This document shows positions 1-7,500 of a stretch of 39,061 bases of DNA, piece after piece. How positions within the stretch are numbered: the first letter of the stretch is position 1; every line of letters begins with the position of its first letter. The stretch is from positions 1 to 39,061 of the forward strand of contig NZ_JACHTC010000024.1 in the NCBI RefSeq assembly GCF_014145635.1. The letters are read 5' to 3'. This stretch comes from Myroides sp. WP-1. GTDB taxonomy: Bacteria; Bacteroidota; Bacteroidia; Flavobacteriales; Flavobacteriaceae. Made by a program: the position numbers and the translations under genes. Below the pieces are notes generated by a model. It did no database searches. It saw only the letters and a list, made by a program, of their open reading frames with translations, and was not told the origin of the DNA.

Positions 1-1
1 G

Positions 2-118
2 ATTAAGTGGATTGAAAATAAACTCAATAATCGACCTCGTAAAAGACTTGGATACCTCACGCCAAACGAAAAATTTAAACAAATTATTAATCAGAATTCT
101 GTTGCATTTGCAAGTTGA
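2..118 (+). pseudogene. IS30-family transposase, C-terminal fragment (runs off left edge)
   Basis: The frame starting at base 2 reads about 38 residues to a TGA at 116-118. It contains the stretch NNRPRKRLGYLTPNEKF, which is typical of the extreme C-terminus of IS30-family DDE transposases. The rest of the gene lies outside the window, so I cannot tell whether the element is intact or a remnant. The DNA just after the stop should hold the right inverted repeat of the element, but I cannot define its end without the left end. Confidence 0.75.
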
Positions 119-174
119 ATTCAGCAAATTTCAAGGAGGATTAGGAGAAAAAAAGATAAAAGAATTATTTGTAG

Positions 175-387
175 GCTACTTATATCTGGCACATAGATAA
201 GGACAAATCGATCTTAATTGAAACGATCAAGCAAATTGATAAAGAACTAACTATTATTCGTGAGAAAGGGAGACAGGCTTATTTAGATACAAATCCTATT
301 AATTTTTCAAGAATTGTTCATGATTATTCAAATGACAACAAAGGCTTTATTAGCTGGAAAGGCTTATTAGAAGAGCGATTGACCTAA
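175..387 (+). pseudogene. Truncated reading frame of unknown family beside the IS30 end
   Basis: After a TAG at 172-174 the frame is open for about 70 codons to a TAA at 385-387. It reads like real protein (for example KQIDKELTIIREKGRQAYL and HDYSNDNKGFISWKGLLEE) but has no ATG or other convincing start. Upstream, in a different frame, lies KELFVGYLYLAHR, so a frameshift near 175 is possible. The likeliest explanation is the 3' remnant of a gene whose 5' part was removed or separated by the transposable element. I do not recognise the family. Confidence 0.4.
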
Positions 388-998
388 GGATATTCAAATT
401 TTAGTGTTGTAAATAAGCATATTTGATGCCTAATACAACCTCTAACTACTTTTTTTATAAACCCTTACTATTTCTTGGTATTTTTGAATGACAATAAGCT
501 TTACATAAGTAGAAGAGACAAATGATTATTTCATGATAGATAGGAGTGTATTTGGCCGTTTTTTTAATAATTTTCATGGAATAAAATGTTATACCTGGCG
601 ATACAATAATTTACATCCTAGCATTCAGTAATAGTTTTCTTGACCAGATTGTTATGAATTTTCAATGATTCCTATCGATTTAGAAAAGAGGATATTTTGC
701 AGAAGAAGAGAATTGATTGCTGTAATATAATAGCTAGGAGAGTTTGAGATTTTTAAATCCTTTATCGTATTCAAATCTTACCACTTGGTAATTTTCGTTG
801 TTTAAGTGCGATGTTCATAATTTTCTATATTAGGTTAGGAAGACTCATTTTGTACCACATTTGTACAACACTTTTTAATTATGTTGTACAAATGTGGTAC
901 ACAATATAGAAAATAAGGACATCTTATAAAAATATTTAATACTTAACTATTTGATTTTTAAAGTGTTTTAAATAAAATAAAAGTATTAAAAAGACAGG
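388..998. other. Non-coding stretch, about 610 bases, with a palindrome at its right end
   Basis: No convincing reading frame on either strand. It separates the insertion-sequence relic from the 3' end of mnmE. The only clear structure is the inverted repeat at 851-901, described separately. The rest is AT-rich. Confidence 0.6.
851..901. repeat. Perfect 20-bp inverted repeat with 11-nt spacer
   Basis: The left arm TGTACCACATTTGTACAACA (851-870) and the right arm (882-901) are exact reverse complements, separated by an A/T-rich 11-nt spacer. Further out, ATTTTCTATATT (820-831) pairs exactly with 903-914, and GATGT at 810-814 with ACATC at 919-923. The whole 810-923 stretch is therefore an imperfect palindrome. 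Neither strand has a run of T after the inner stem, so it is not a standard intrinsic terminator for mnmE. It could be an operator, a folded RNA or a small non-autonomous mobile element. Confidence 0.8.
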
Positions 999-2390
999 TT
1001 ATTTACCGATACAAAAATTAGCAAAAATATTCCCCAACAATTCATCATTTGTCACTTGACCGGTGATTTCACCGAAGAAATAGAGTGCTTGGCGGATATC
1101 GATTGCCATGAGATCAGCCGAGAGATTCGTTTGGAGACCCCATTTCACCTTTTCGATTTCCTCCAGTGCTTTGAGGAGAGAGTCATAGTGGCGTGTATTC
1201 GTAACGATTGTTTCATTATTGCGGAGAGCACCCGTATTCACGAATCCGAGGAGCGTTTGTTTCAGTTCATCGATCCCGAGATTTGCCTTGGCAGACATCA
1301 ACATTAAATTCTCGATTTTCGATTGGAACAAGTCGATTTGATCTTGCGACAAAAGATCCTGTTTATTGCAGACAACGAGCAGCGGTTTTAGAGGATATTT
1401 ATTTTTCAATTTTTCCAGTTCCACATTAATTTGGTCGATGGATTGCGTATTTAGTTTACCCCCATCAATTAAGTAGATCACCACTTGCGCCGCTTCGATT
1501 TTTTCAAACGTCTTTTGAATACCGATACTTTCCACTACATCCTTCGTATCTCGAATCCCTGCCGTATCGATGAAGCGGAAACCAATTCCATCGATCACCA
1601 ATTCATCCTCGATTGTATCACGAGTAGTACCCGCAATATCCGAAACGATGGCTCGTTCCTCATTGAGGAGCGCATTGAGGAGCGTAGATTTCCCTACATT
1701 AGGTTCCCCAACAATAGCAACCGGAATACCGTTTTTGATCACATTACCCACAGCGAACGAATCGATTAAGCGTTTAAGAACAAACTCAATACGTTCCACC
1801 AGCGCTTTAAACTGCGTGCGATCAGCGAATTCCACATCCTCTTCAGAGAAATCCAGTTCTAGTTCAATCAATGAAGCAAAGTTGAGAAGTTGTTCACGTA
1901 GAAGAGCGATTTCGTTAGAAAACCCACCACGCATTTGTTGCATGGCAATTTGGTGACTCGCCTCGTTATCCGATGCAATCAAATCCGCGACCGCTTCCGC
2001 TTGAGAAAGATCTAGCTTACCATTTAAGAAAGCGCGCATTGTAAACTCACCCGGTTGAGCCATTTTGGCCCCTTTGCGCAAGCAAAGCTGAATGATTTGC
2101 TGTTGGATAAACGTAGAACCGTGACAAGAAATCTCGATCGTATCTTCACCCGTATAAGAGTTAGGTCCCTTAAAAACAGATACAAGTACCTGATCCAACA
2201 TGCGTTCCCCGTCGACAATATGACCGAGGTGAAGCGTATGCGTTTTTTGTTTCGTTAAGTCTTTATTTTTGATCGATTGAAAGATGCCATTCACTAGCGA
2301 AATAGCCTCTTTACCCGATACACGTATAATGGCAATGGCCCCAGCACCCGAAGGAGTTGCTAAAGCGACAATAGTATCTTGTAATATCAT
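999..2390 (-). CDS. mnmE: tRNA uridine-5-carboxymethylaminomethyl(34) synthesis GTPase MnmE
   Basis: 463 residues, the normal family length. MnmE works with MnmG to modify the wobble uridine (position 34) of certain tRNAs in the cytoplasm, using GTP and a formyl-folate donor. The N-terminal tetrahydrofolate-binding domain begins MILQDTIVALATP. The G domain, inserted in the helical domain, shows the P-loop GEPNVGKS (228-235), GTTRDT after DIA (switch region), DTAG (275-278) and NKQD (342-345). The protein ends with the conserved FCIGK, which carries the catalytic cysteine. The gene is transcribed alone and is divergent from the next gene; a TATCTTTG element lies just upstream. Confidence 0.97.
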   Translation of the reverse strand: MILQDTIVALATPSGAGAIAIIRVSGKEAISLVNGIFQSIKNKDLTKQKTHTLHLGHIVDGERMLDQVLVSVFKGPNSYTGEDTIEISCHGSTFIQQQIIQLCLRKGAKMAQPGEFTMRAFLNGKLDLSQAEAVADLIASDNEASHQIAMQQMRGGFSNEIALLREQLLNFASLIELELDFSEEDVEFADRTQFKALVERIEFVLKRLIDSFAVGNVIKNGIPVAIVGEPNVGKSTLLNALLNEERAIVSDIAGTTRDTIEDELVIDGIGFRFIDTAGIRDTKDVVESIGIQKTFEKIEAAQVVIYLIDGGKLNTQSIDQINVELEKLKNKYPLKPLLVVCNKQDLLSQDQIDLFQSKIENLMLMSAKANLGIDELKQTLLGFVNTGALRNNETIVTNTRHYDSLLKALEEIEKVKWGLQTNLSADLMAIDIRQALYFFGEITGQVTNDELLGNIFANFCIGK

Positions 2391-2412
2391 GGTATACCTC
2401 TATTATAAGACG

Positions 2413-2420
2413 CAAAGATA
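2413..2420 (-). promoter_or_regulatory. Promoter -7 element for mnmE
   Basis: Read on the minus strand this is TATCTTTG, a full match to the Bacteroidota TAnnTTTG -7 box. It predicts a transcription start near 2406 and a leader of about 16 nt before the mnmE ATG. I see no clear -33 TTG at the right spacing. Confidence 0.55.
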
Positions 2421-2480
2421 ATACTTATTCAGCAATGTTGAAGCCCTCGATAAGCAGCGTAAAATATGTGAAAAACTCAC

Positions 2481-2488
2481 TATATTTG
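2481..2488 (+). promoter_or_regulatory. Possible -7 element for the exported protein gene at 2507
   Basis: TATATTTG matches TAnnTTTG and would start a transcript near 2494, about 13 nt before the ATG at 2507. This supports the internal ATG rather than the upstream one at 2435. No -33 box was seen. Confidence 0.35.
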
Positions 2489-2506
2489 AGAGTAAAAGCC
2501 TTGAAA

Positions 2507-3559
2507 ATGAAAAATAGTTATCTAATTCTCTGCATCCTATTAAGCGTAATGTACAGCAGTATAAGTGAAGCACAACCCTATAGACTATCCGCAGAAACCA
2601 AAGACAAAATAGGTAAACTATCCGCAGATGGATTAACCTTTATCCACAAGATAGAAGAAGTCTTAAATAAAAACGAACAAAAGCTCAGCAACAAAGACCT
2701 AACCATTCAGAATCCAGCAGTTAAAGAAGTCTTTCGACAGGGATTTCGCAACAGCACCAAAAACGTGAGAGAAGAAGCAGAGCGAAATATATGTTTGAGT
2801 TGCTACCAAGTAGAGTGGGAGAGTCAGCTTCAAGAACTTCATTTACTTCAGTCTCATACACCATTCGATAGAGATAGTTTATACCAAAGAGTAAGAGATA
2901 GTCGTATCCTCGCACAAGAGGAGATGGCTAAAACAAAAACGGATGACAGAAACCCAAATAGCAAGAAGACACAACCTAGTATAAACACAAAAAAAGAAGC
3001 AGAAGCAGAAGTGCAAGGCTATGACAAATTAGAACGCCATCTCAATGCAATGTCTAAGGTAGAAGATTTTACCCTTTTTAGAAAACTGGATTACAATTTT
3101 GTAATTTCTCGTTTTAGCGCGTATTTACAGCTGACGAAAGGAATGGCCTATCTCGAACAAAAGAAAAAAGGAGATAAAATCATCGACAAATACACCCCAG
3201 GAATATCGACCAAAAAGAACGAGTATCTCTATGTAACCTACACCGTTGAAGAGCATCCCGATCGCATGGGAGCTTTTGGCGAAGGACTAACCGCAATCAA
3301 AGAAGTGGAAATAACAGGTGATCCTCAACTGGTAGTTAATCTATTTACTTCCTATTGGTTGCGTACAGAACTCCATTCAGGTCGAAAAGAAGGTTTGACC
3401 ACAGCAATAGAAAAAATGAGCGATTATGTCGAATTGAAAGCCACAGGAGCAGGTGGATATAAAATCACAATCACCAAGTCCAATATGGACGTAAATTACG
3501 AAACTACCTTTGGTATACACCCTCAAATAAAATCCAAGTCAGAGCAGCAGACCAAATAG
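2507..3559 (+). CDS. Exported protein of unknown function
   Basis: 350 residues from the chosen ATG. The frame is open from an ATG at 2435, but the 24 extra residues there are not signal-like. The peptide from 2507 (MKNSYLILCILLSVMYSSISEAQ) is a good Sec signal with cleavage after AQ, so the protein should leave the cytoplasm. The mature part is charged and mostly helical, with a Lys/Glu/Gln-rich low-complexity stretch around residues 140-170. A CLSC pair near residue 95 could be redox-active or structural. I recognise no domain. It is divergent from mnmE and followed about 150 bases later by the universal stress gene, with no clear terminator between. Confidence 0.75.
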   Translation: MKNSYLILCILLSVMYSSISEAQPYRLSAETKDKIGKLSADGLTFIHKIEEVLNKNEQKLSNKDLTIQNPAVKEVFRQGFRNSTKNVREEAERNICLSCYQVEWESQLQELHLLQSHTPFDRDSLYQRVRDSRILAQEEMAKTKTDDRNPNSKKTQPSINTKKEAEAEVQGYDKLERHLNAMSKVEDFTLFRKLDYNFVISRFSAYLQLTKGMAYLEQKKKGDKIIDKYTPGISTKKNEYLYVTYTVEEHPDRMGAFGEGLTAIKEVEITGDPQLVVNLFTSYWLRTELHSGRKEGLTTAIEKMSDYVELKATGAGGYKITITKSNMDVNYETTFGIHPQIKSKSEQQTK

Positions 3560-3708
3560 GATCAATCGGAAAATAGGTGTTATTTTTCCACTGTTTGGTA
3601 CAATTTTTTTAAGGAAAAGCTAGATAAATCCTGCTTTTTTTTACCCTTTGGAAACGTTAATCTTCATCTTAATTTCATATCTTTATAGAAATCAAAATTT
3701 ACACTACT

Positions 3709-4542
3709 ATGAAAAAAATACTTTTCCCAACGGACTTTTCAGAAACAGCTAACAACGCTTTACTATATGCACTAAAAATGGCAGATAGCCAAAAAGCAAC
3801 ACTTTATGTGCTTCATGCCTATGAGATGCCTGTAATTTCAGCAACCGCAAATCCTGTTATGGTTCAAGACGTCTATAAATCAATCGAATTGAGCAATTTC
3901 GAAAATTTTAAAGATCAAGTGCCTTTTATTCGAGATATCGCCAAAGAGAATAATTTAGATCACGTACCGATGCAATTTATTTTAGAAGAAGGTTTTTTAA
4001 ATACTATTCTAAAGAAAAGAGTAGAAGAAGAGGAAATTGACTTAGTAGTGATGGGAACAAATGGAAATTCAGGATGGGACAGAAAACTATTAGGATCCAA
4101 TACAATTAATGCGATTAACTCGCTTAAAGCACCTGTACTGAGCGTACCACATGATGCTGTATTCAACGGAGTTCATTCGATAGCATTTTCTACTTTGTTC
4201 AACGCCAATGATCAAATCGTGCTTGATAAACTAGTGAAAATCGCAAAAGGATATGATGCTGTCATTAAGTGTATACACGTCATAGAAGATGTAAACAAAA
4301 TCAAACAAGAGGTAGTAGACAGTTGGTTAGAATACTACAAAGGCAATCCAATTACCTTTACTATCGTTGAAGGTAAAGACGTTGAAAAAGAAATTTTTAC
4401 TTTTTTAGATAAAGAAAATATCGATATACTCGTTTCAGTAAAGAGAAACAGAAGCTTCTTAGATAAGTTATTCACTTCGAGTATGACTAAAAAATTAAGC
4501 TATCACACCCATGTGCCAATTATAGCCTTTCACGAGGAGTAA
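3709..4542 (+). CDS. Universal stress protein, two UspA domains in tandem
   Basis: 277 residues: two UspA folds of about 145 and 125 residues. The first starts MKKILFPTDFSETANNAL, the usual UspA first strand, and carries the nucleotide-binding pattern G-x2-G-x9-G-S in GTNGNSGWDRKLLGSN followed by APVLSVP, so it probably binds ATP. The second domain ends THVPIIAFHEE but lacks the glycine pattern and is probably a non-binding partner. Such proteins are cytoplasmic and induced by stress or starvation; the client is unknown. The gene stands alone and ends at a strong hairpin shared with the convergent gene. Confidence 0.92.
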   Translation: MKKILFPTDFSETANNALLYALKMADSQKATLYVLHAYEMPVISATANPVMVQDVYKSIELSNFENFKDQVPFIRDIAKENNLDHVPMQFILEEGFLNTILKKRVEEEEIDLVVMGTNGNSGWDRKLLGSNTINAINSLKAPVLSVPHDAVFNGVHSIAFSTLFNANDQIVLDKLVKIAKGYDAVIKCIHVIEDVNKIKQEVVDSWLEYYKGNPITFTIVEGKDVEKEIFTFLDKENIDILVSVKRNRSFLDKLFTSSMTKKLSYHTHVPIIAFHEE

Positions 4543-4547
4543 AACAT

Positions 4548-4585
4548 AAAAAAAGTCGTAAAGTTTGTTGCTTTACGACTTTTTT
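4548..4585. terminator. Bidirectional intrinsic terminator
   Basis: AGTCGTAAAG (4554-4563) pairs with CTTTACGACT (4571-4580) across a 7-nt loop. It is flanked by an A run on the left and a T run on the right, so it can end both the universal stress transcript (+) and the convergent transcript (-). Confidence 0.85.
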
Positions 4586-4605
4586 AATTGATTATAATGC
4601 AAGCA

Positions 4606-5184
4606 TTAATCAACTTTGTTTTTATTGATTTCATCCTGAAGTTGTCTTCTAATGCGCTGTTCGCGCTCCAAGGATGTCTTTCTAAATTCATCAAACTCTT
4701 CATCTGTTTCACTTAATTTTCGAAGCGCTTCTTTTGTATCGATGTGCGATTTTTTAAAACGGTAGTAAAAAACACCCGCAAGAGCAATTAGAGCAACAAA
4801 TAATGCTAATATGATGGATTGAAATGTATTTTTATCTGCTGCTATACCTAAGAATTCAAAGTGTTCCTCTTTAGCTAACGACGTTTTCAACTCTTGTTCA
4901 GCCGTTATGAGTTTTTGGTTAACAATTTCAAACTCCTGTTTGTGTTTCTCAAGAAGTACTTTGCTCTCTGCTAAATTGTTTTTATAACCGCGAATAGAGT
5001 CCTCTACATTTTGTTGAAGATCCAATAGGCTTTGTTTATCAACAATTTTATAATTTTGATAATTCGAAGATTTATTAAATAAAGAAGAGAATTGATTGGT
5101 GATTGTCTTTATGTTGCCTTGTGCAAAAACTGTACTTGTCAGTGCTAGGGTGGCAACGAGTAAAATACGTTTTTTTCTTTTCAT
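4606..5184 (-). CDS. Exported, membrane-anchored coiled-coil protein
   Basis: 192 residues. An N-terminal signal (MKRKKRILLVATLALTSTVFAQ) is followed by a long Glu/Lys/Gln-rich helical stretch (about 50-110) that looks like a coiled coil, a single transmembrane helix (about 122-141, SIILALFVALIALAGVFYY), and a charged C-terminal tail (RKTSLEREQRIRRQLQDEI). Proteins of this build are common in flavobacteria, where some carry the misleading label tRNA (guanine-N1)-methyltransferase. Nothing here resembles a methyltransferase. Topology suggests the coiled coil lies in the periplasm and the tail in the cytoplasm. It is convergent with the universal stress gene. Confidence 0.8.
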   Translation of the reverse strand: MKRKKRILLVATLALTSTVFAQGNIKTITNQFSSLFNKSSNYQNYKIVDKQSLLDLQQNVEDSIRGYKNNLAESKVLLEKHKQEFEIVNQKLITAEQELKTSLAKEEHFEFLGIAADKNTFQSIILALFVALIALAGVFYYRFKKSHIDTKEALRKLSETDEEFDEFRKTSLEREQRIRRQLQDEINKNKVD

Positions 5185-5366
5185 TTAGTAACTTTTAAGT
5201 CTTTTAATTTTATAGAGCTCTAATATAAGTTATTTATTATAATAAAATAGGCTAGGTAAGTGTATTTTTTAAGAAAATTTAAATTATTTTTTTATCTGTA
5301 TTCGCAAAAAAAGTGTTTTTAATATAAAAAAAGTAGTTGAATAATGAAAGTTAATGGAATAATATA

Positions 5367-5396
5367 TTTGTTTTTGATATGTATAAATACCTTTTT
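5367..5396 (+). promoter_or_regulatory. Promoter for the exported protein at 5438
   Basis: TTTG (5367-5370), 18 nt, then TACCTTTT (5389-5396), one mismatch from the TAnnTTTG consensus. The predicted leader is about 35 nt. Confidence 0.4.
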
Positions 5397-5437
5397 TACT
5401 TTAAAAACGTTTCTTTTTTTATAAAAAGTATTTTAAA

Positions 5438-6421
5438 ATGGTAGGAAAGTTGTTTTTTAAGATCAAAGGTAATCTCGTTGTTTTGTTGTTGGTACTAATG
5501 ACGCCTGTGGTAGTCAAGGCTCAGTCACTCATACAAGATGAGGTAACCGCTGTAAAAATGTGGTTAGACGAAGATGGCGACACAAGTTTATTCATTAAAG
5601 TAAGTGCGGCTTGTAATAATTATGACAGCAAGCGCGCATTTGAATTTATTGGATTACCCTCAACGATTACCTTAAAACTAAAGAATGATCATATCGATCA
5701 GTCCTATATCTATGAGCATCCGCGTTACGATTCTTCCATGTTAATGTTTTATAGTGAAGCGGTTTGGTTTGCTGCAGATGAATGGAAACAAGCCGTTTTC
5801 ATCCCTTTGTTTTACTGTAGTCAAAAACACGGTGCTACCATGCCGTTAACTTACTTAATCTTATATGATCAAAAGATGCACGTGGTTCAACTTACTTTTC
5901 AGTGTAAACCGCAAGTATGGGGAAGTTGTACGCCTACTTTTCAAAAGCGAGCACTAAAAAGACAATTGACACAAATACCTCCTGCATTGCAAACCACCTT
6001 TATAGAATATATAGAAAAAACGTATACAACCAGAGAAGATTTATTTCCCAATCACATGACTTTTAAACAACAAAAATACAAAGATTGGAATTTAGCCTCG
6101 GTAGTCTCTATTGTGGAGGCGAGTTATCCACATGAGCTTTTAGCGCGTTTGCATACTTTTATTGAAGATGAAAAGTGGGAATTAGCAACTGCCTATTTAA
6201 ATGAGTTTGAATATTTATATGTAGATCAAGAGGGAATTGTAGTTATTTCAGGCTTTCGAAATAGTAAACAAAACTATAAAGAGCAAGCAGAGCGTTGGGT
6301 TAGATCGGAAAATACACTTACAGAACGAAGTCTCGAACAAGCTTTACAATATAGTGAACAGGGTGATTTTCAACGAGCCTATGATTGGTATAAGACTATA
6401 ATGGAACAATTTAGACCTTAA
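5438..6421 (+). CDS. Exported protein of unknown function with a C-terminal helical repeat-like region
   Basis: 327 residues. The N-terminus has a short basic stretch and a hydrophobic core (NLVVLLLVLMTPVVVKAQ) ending in a good signal-peptidase site, so it is exported. Residues about 30-165 look beta-rich, with several cysteines. The C-terminal part (YLNEFEYLYVD, then LEQALQYSEQGDFQRAYDWYKTIME) resembles one or two TPR-type helix pairs. I know no family that fits. It sits between the membrane coiled-coil gene (divergent) and the thioesterase gene 58 bases downstream, with which it may share a transcript. Confidence 0.7.
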   Translation: MVGKLFFKIKGNLVVLLLVLMTPVVVKAQSLIQDEVTAVKMWLDEDGDTSLFIKVSAACNNYDSKRAFEFIGLPSTITLKLKNDHIDQSYIYEHPRYDSSMLMFYSEAVWFAADEWKQAVFIPLFYCSQKHGATMPLTYLILYDQKMHVVQLTFQCKPQVWGSCTPTFQKRALKRQLTQIPPALQTTFIEYIEKTYTTREDLFPNHMTFKQQKYKDWNLASVVSIVEASYPHELLARLHTFIEDEKWELATAYLNEFEYLYVDQEGIVVISGFRNSKQNYKEQAERWVRSENTLTERSLEQALQYSEQGDFQRAYDWYKTIMEQFRP

Positions 6422-6479
6422 TATCTTGAGCAAATCATTTTAAATACTTACCTTTTAGCTCAATTAAAAAAATTGCATC

Positions 6480-6935
6480 ATGCAACAAGCCATTCAAGAT
6501 TTATATCCAGAAAATTTAGCCCATTGTTACGGTTGCGGTAAATTAAACCCCAACGGACATCAATTAAAAACATACCTAGAAGGAAAAGAGGAAACAGTGG
6601 CTCACTTTACACCCAAACCAGAGTACACAGCTTTGCCAGAAAGTGTATACGGCGGATTAATTGCTTCTCTCTTAGACTGTCATGGTACAGGCTCAGCCGC
6701 TGCATTTATTTGTGTAGCAGATGACTTGCCTCTGGAAGCTCCTCTGGCTGCACGCTGTGTAACAGCATCATTAAAAGTTGATTTTAAAGTGATGACTCCT
6801 ATGGGAGTACCCTTAGTTATCAAAGGAAAACTGAGGCAAATTGAAGGTAGAAAAGTATGGGTAGATATGACTTTGTCAGCCAATGATATCCTTTGTGCTA
6901 CAGGAGAAATACTAGCTATTCGATTGAAGGAATAA
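6480..6935 (+). CDS. PaaI/THEM4-type hotdog-fold thioesterase
   Basis: 151 residues, the usual size of one hotdog domain. The N-terminal HCYGCGKLNPNGHQLK is the cysteine/asparagine block seen before the fold in THEM4-like proteins. ESVYGGLIASLLDCHGTGSAAA is the central-helix region (usually HGG...D) that carries the active-site residues, and LKVDFKVMTPMGVPLVIKGKL covers later strands. The expected reaction is hydrolysis of an acyl-CoA in the cytoplasm, substrate unknown. It follows the gene at 5438 by 58 bases and is followed at once by the first terminator of the repeat array. Confidence 0.85.
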   Translation: MQQAIQDLYPENLAHCYGCGKLNPNGHQLKTYLEGKEETVAHFTPKPEYTALPESVYGGLIASLLDCHGTGSAAAFICVADDLPLEAPLAARCVTASLKVDFKVMTPMGVPLVIKGKLRQIEGRKVWVDMTLSANDILCATGEILAIRLKE

Positions 6936-7500
6936 TACAAAAGGAGCGATTCGCAAGATTCGCTCCTTTTTTTAACTATGGAAATCTACTATTTAGTAGG
7001 AAGTGTTTGGGTTAATTACCTTCTATTGTTTGCTGTTGCAGTAGCAAATACAAAAGGAGCGATTCGCAAGATTCGCTCCTTTTTTTTTAACTATGGAAAT
7101 CTACTATTTAGTAGGAAGTGTTCGTGTTAATTACCTTCTATTATTTGCTGTTGCAATAGCAAATACAAAAGGAGCGATTCGCAAGATTCGCTCCTTTTTT
7201 TTAACTATGGAAATCTACTATTTAGTAGGAAGTGTTCGTGTTAATTACCTTCTATTATTTGCTGTTGCAATAGCAAATACAAAAGGAGCGATTCGCAAGA
7301 TTCGCTCCTTTTTTTAACTATGGAAATCTACTATTTAGTAGGAAGTGTTCGTGTTAACCACCTTCTATTATTTGCTGTTGCAATAGCAAATACAAAAGGA
7401 GCGATTCGCAAGATTCGCTCCTTTTTTTTTAACTATGGAAATCTACTATTTAGTAGGAAGTGTTCGTGTTAACCACCCTCTTCGATTTGCTGTTGCTATA
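6934..7500. repeat. Tandem array of 113-115-bp units: copies of a gene's 3' end plus terminator
   Basis: Five hairpins (starting 6943, 7056, 7171, 7285 and 7398) alternate with copies of the last 18 or so codons of the glycosyltransferase gene on the minus strand. Read on that strand each unit gives AIATANNRR, then LTRTLPTK and a TAG stop (the real gene gives AIATANRRGWLTRTLPTK). The copy nearest the gene keeps the TGG Trp codon. The next two, identical in this segment, have TAA there. The copy farthest away is the most changed. Period differences come from T-run length. Plus-strand open frames across it are by-products of the repeat. Confidence 0.9.
6941..6973 (+). terminator. Intrinsic terminator (first of five identical hairpins)
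   Basis: GGAGCGA pairs with TCGCTCC, with a T-T mismatch, two more pairs and a GCAA tetraloop, followed by seven Ts. It lies 8 bases after the thioesterase stop codon, so it ends that transcript. In the opposite direction the tail is only four Ts and is weaker. The same hairpin recurs at 7056, 7171, 7285 and 7398. Confidence 0.85.

Noticed and set aside
851..901. Inverted repeat as the mnmE terminator
   Set aside because: On the minus strand the stem is followed by AAAATGAG and not by Ts, and it lies about 100 bases past the stop codon.
1056..1956. Several plus-strand open frames opposite mnmE
   Set aside because: They are antisense shadows of a clearly identified gene, with no start context or protein-like composition.
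7093..7317. 74-codon plus-strand open frame with two identical halves
   Set aside because: It runs antisense through the duplicated gene-tail units and their terminators, so the repeat explains it fully.
6934..7480. Possible CRISPR array
   Set aside because: Units are 113-115 bp with almost identical content throughout; there are no short repeats with unique spacers and no cas genes.
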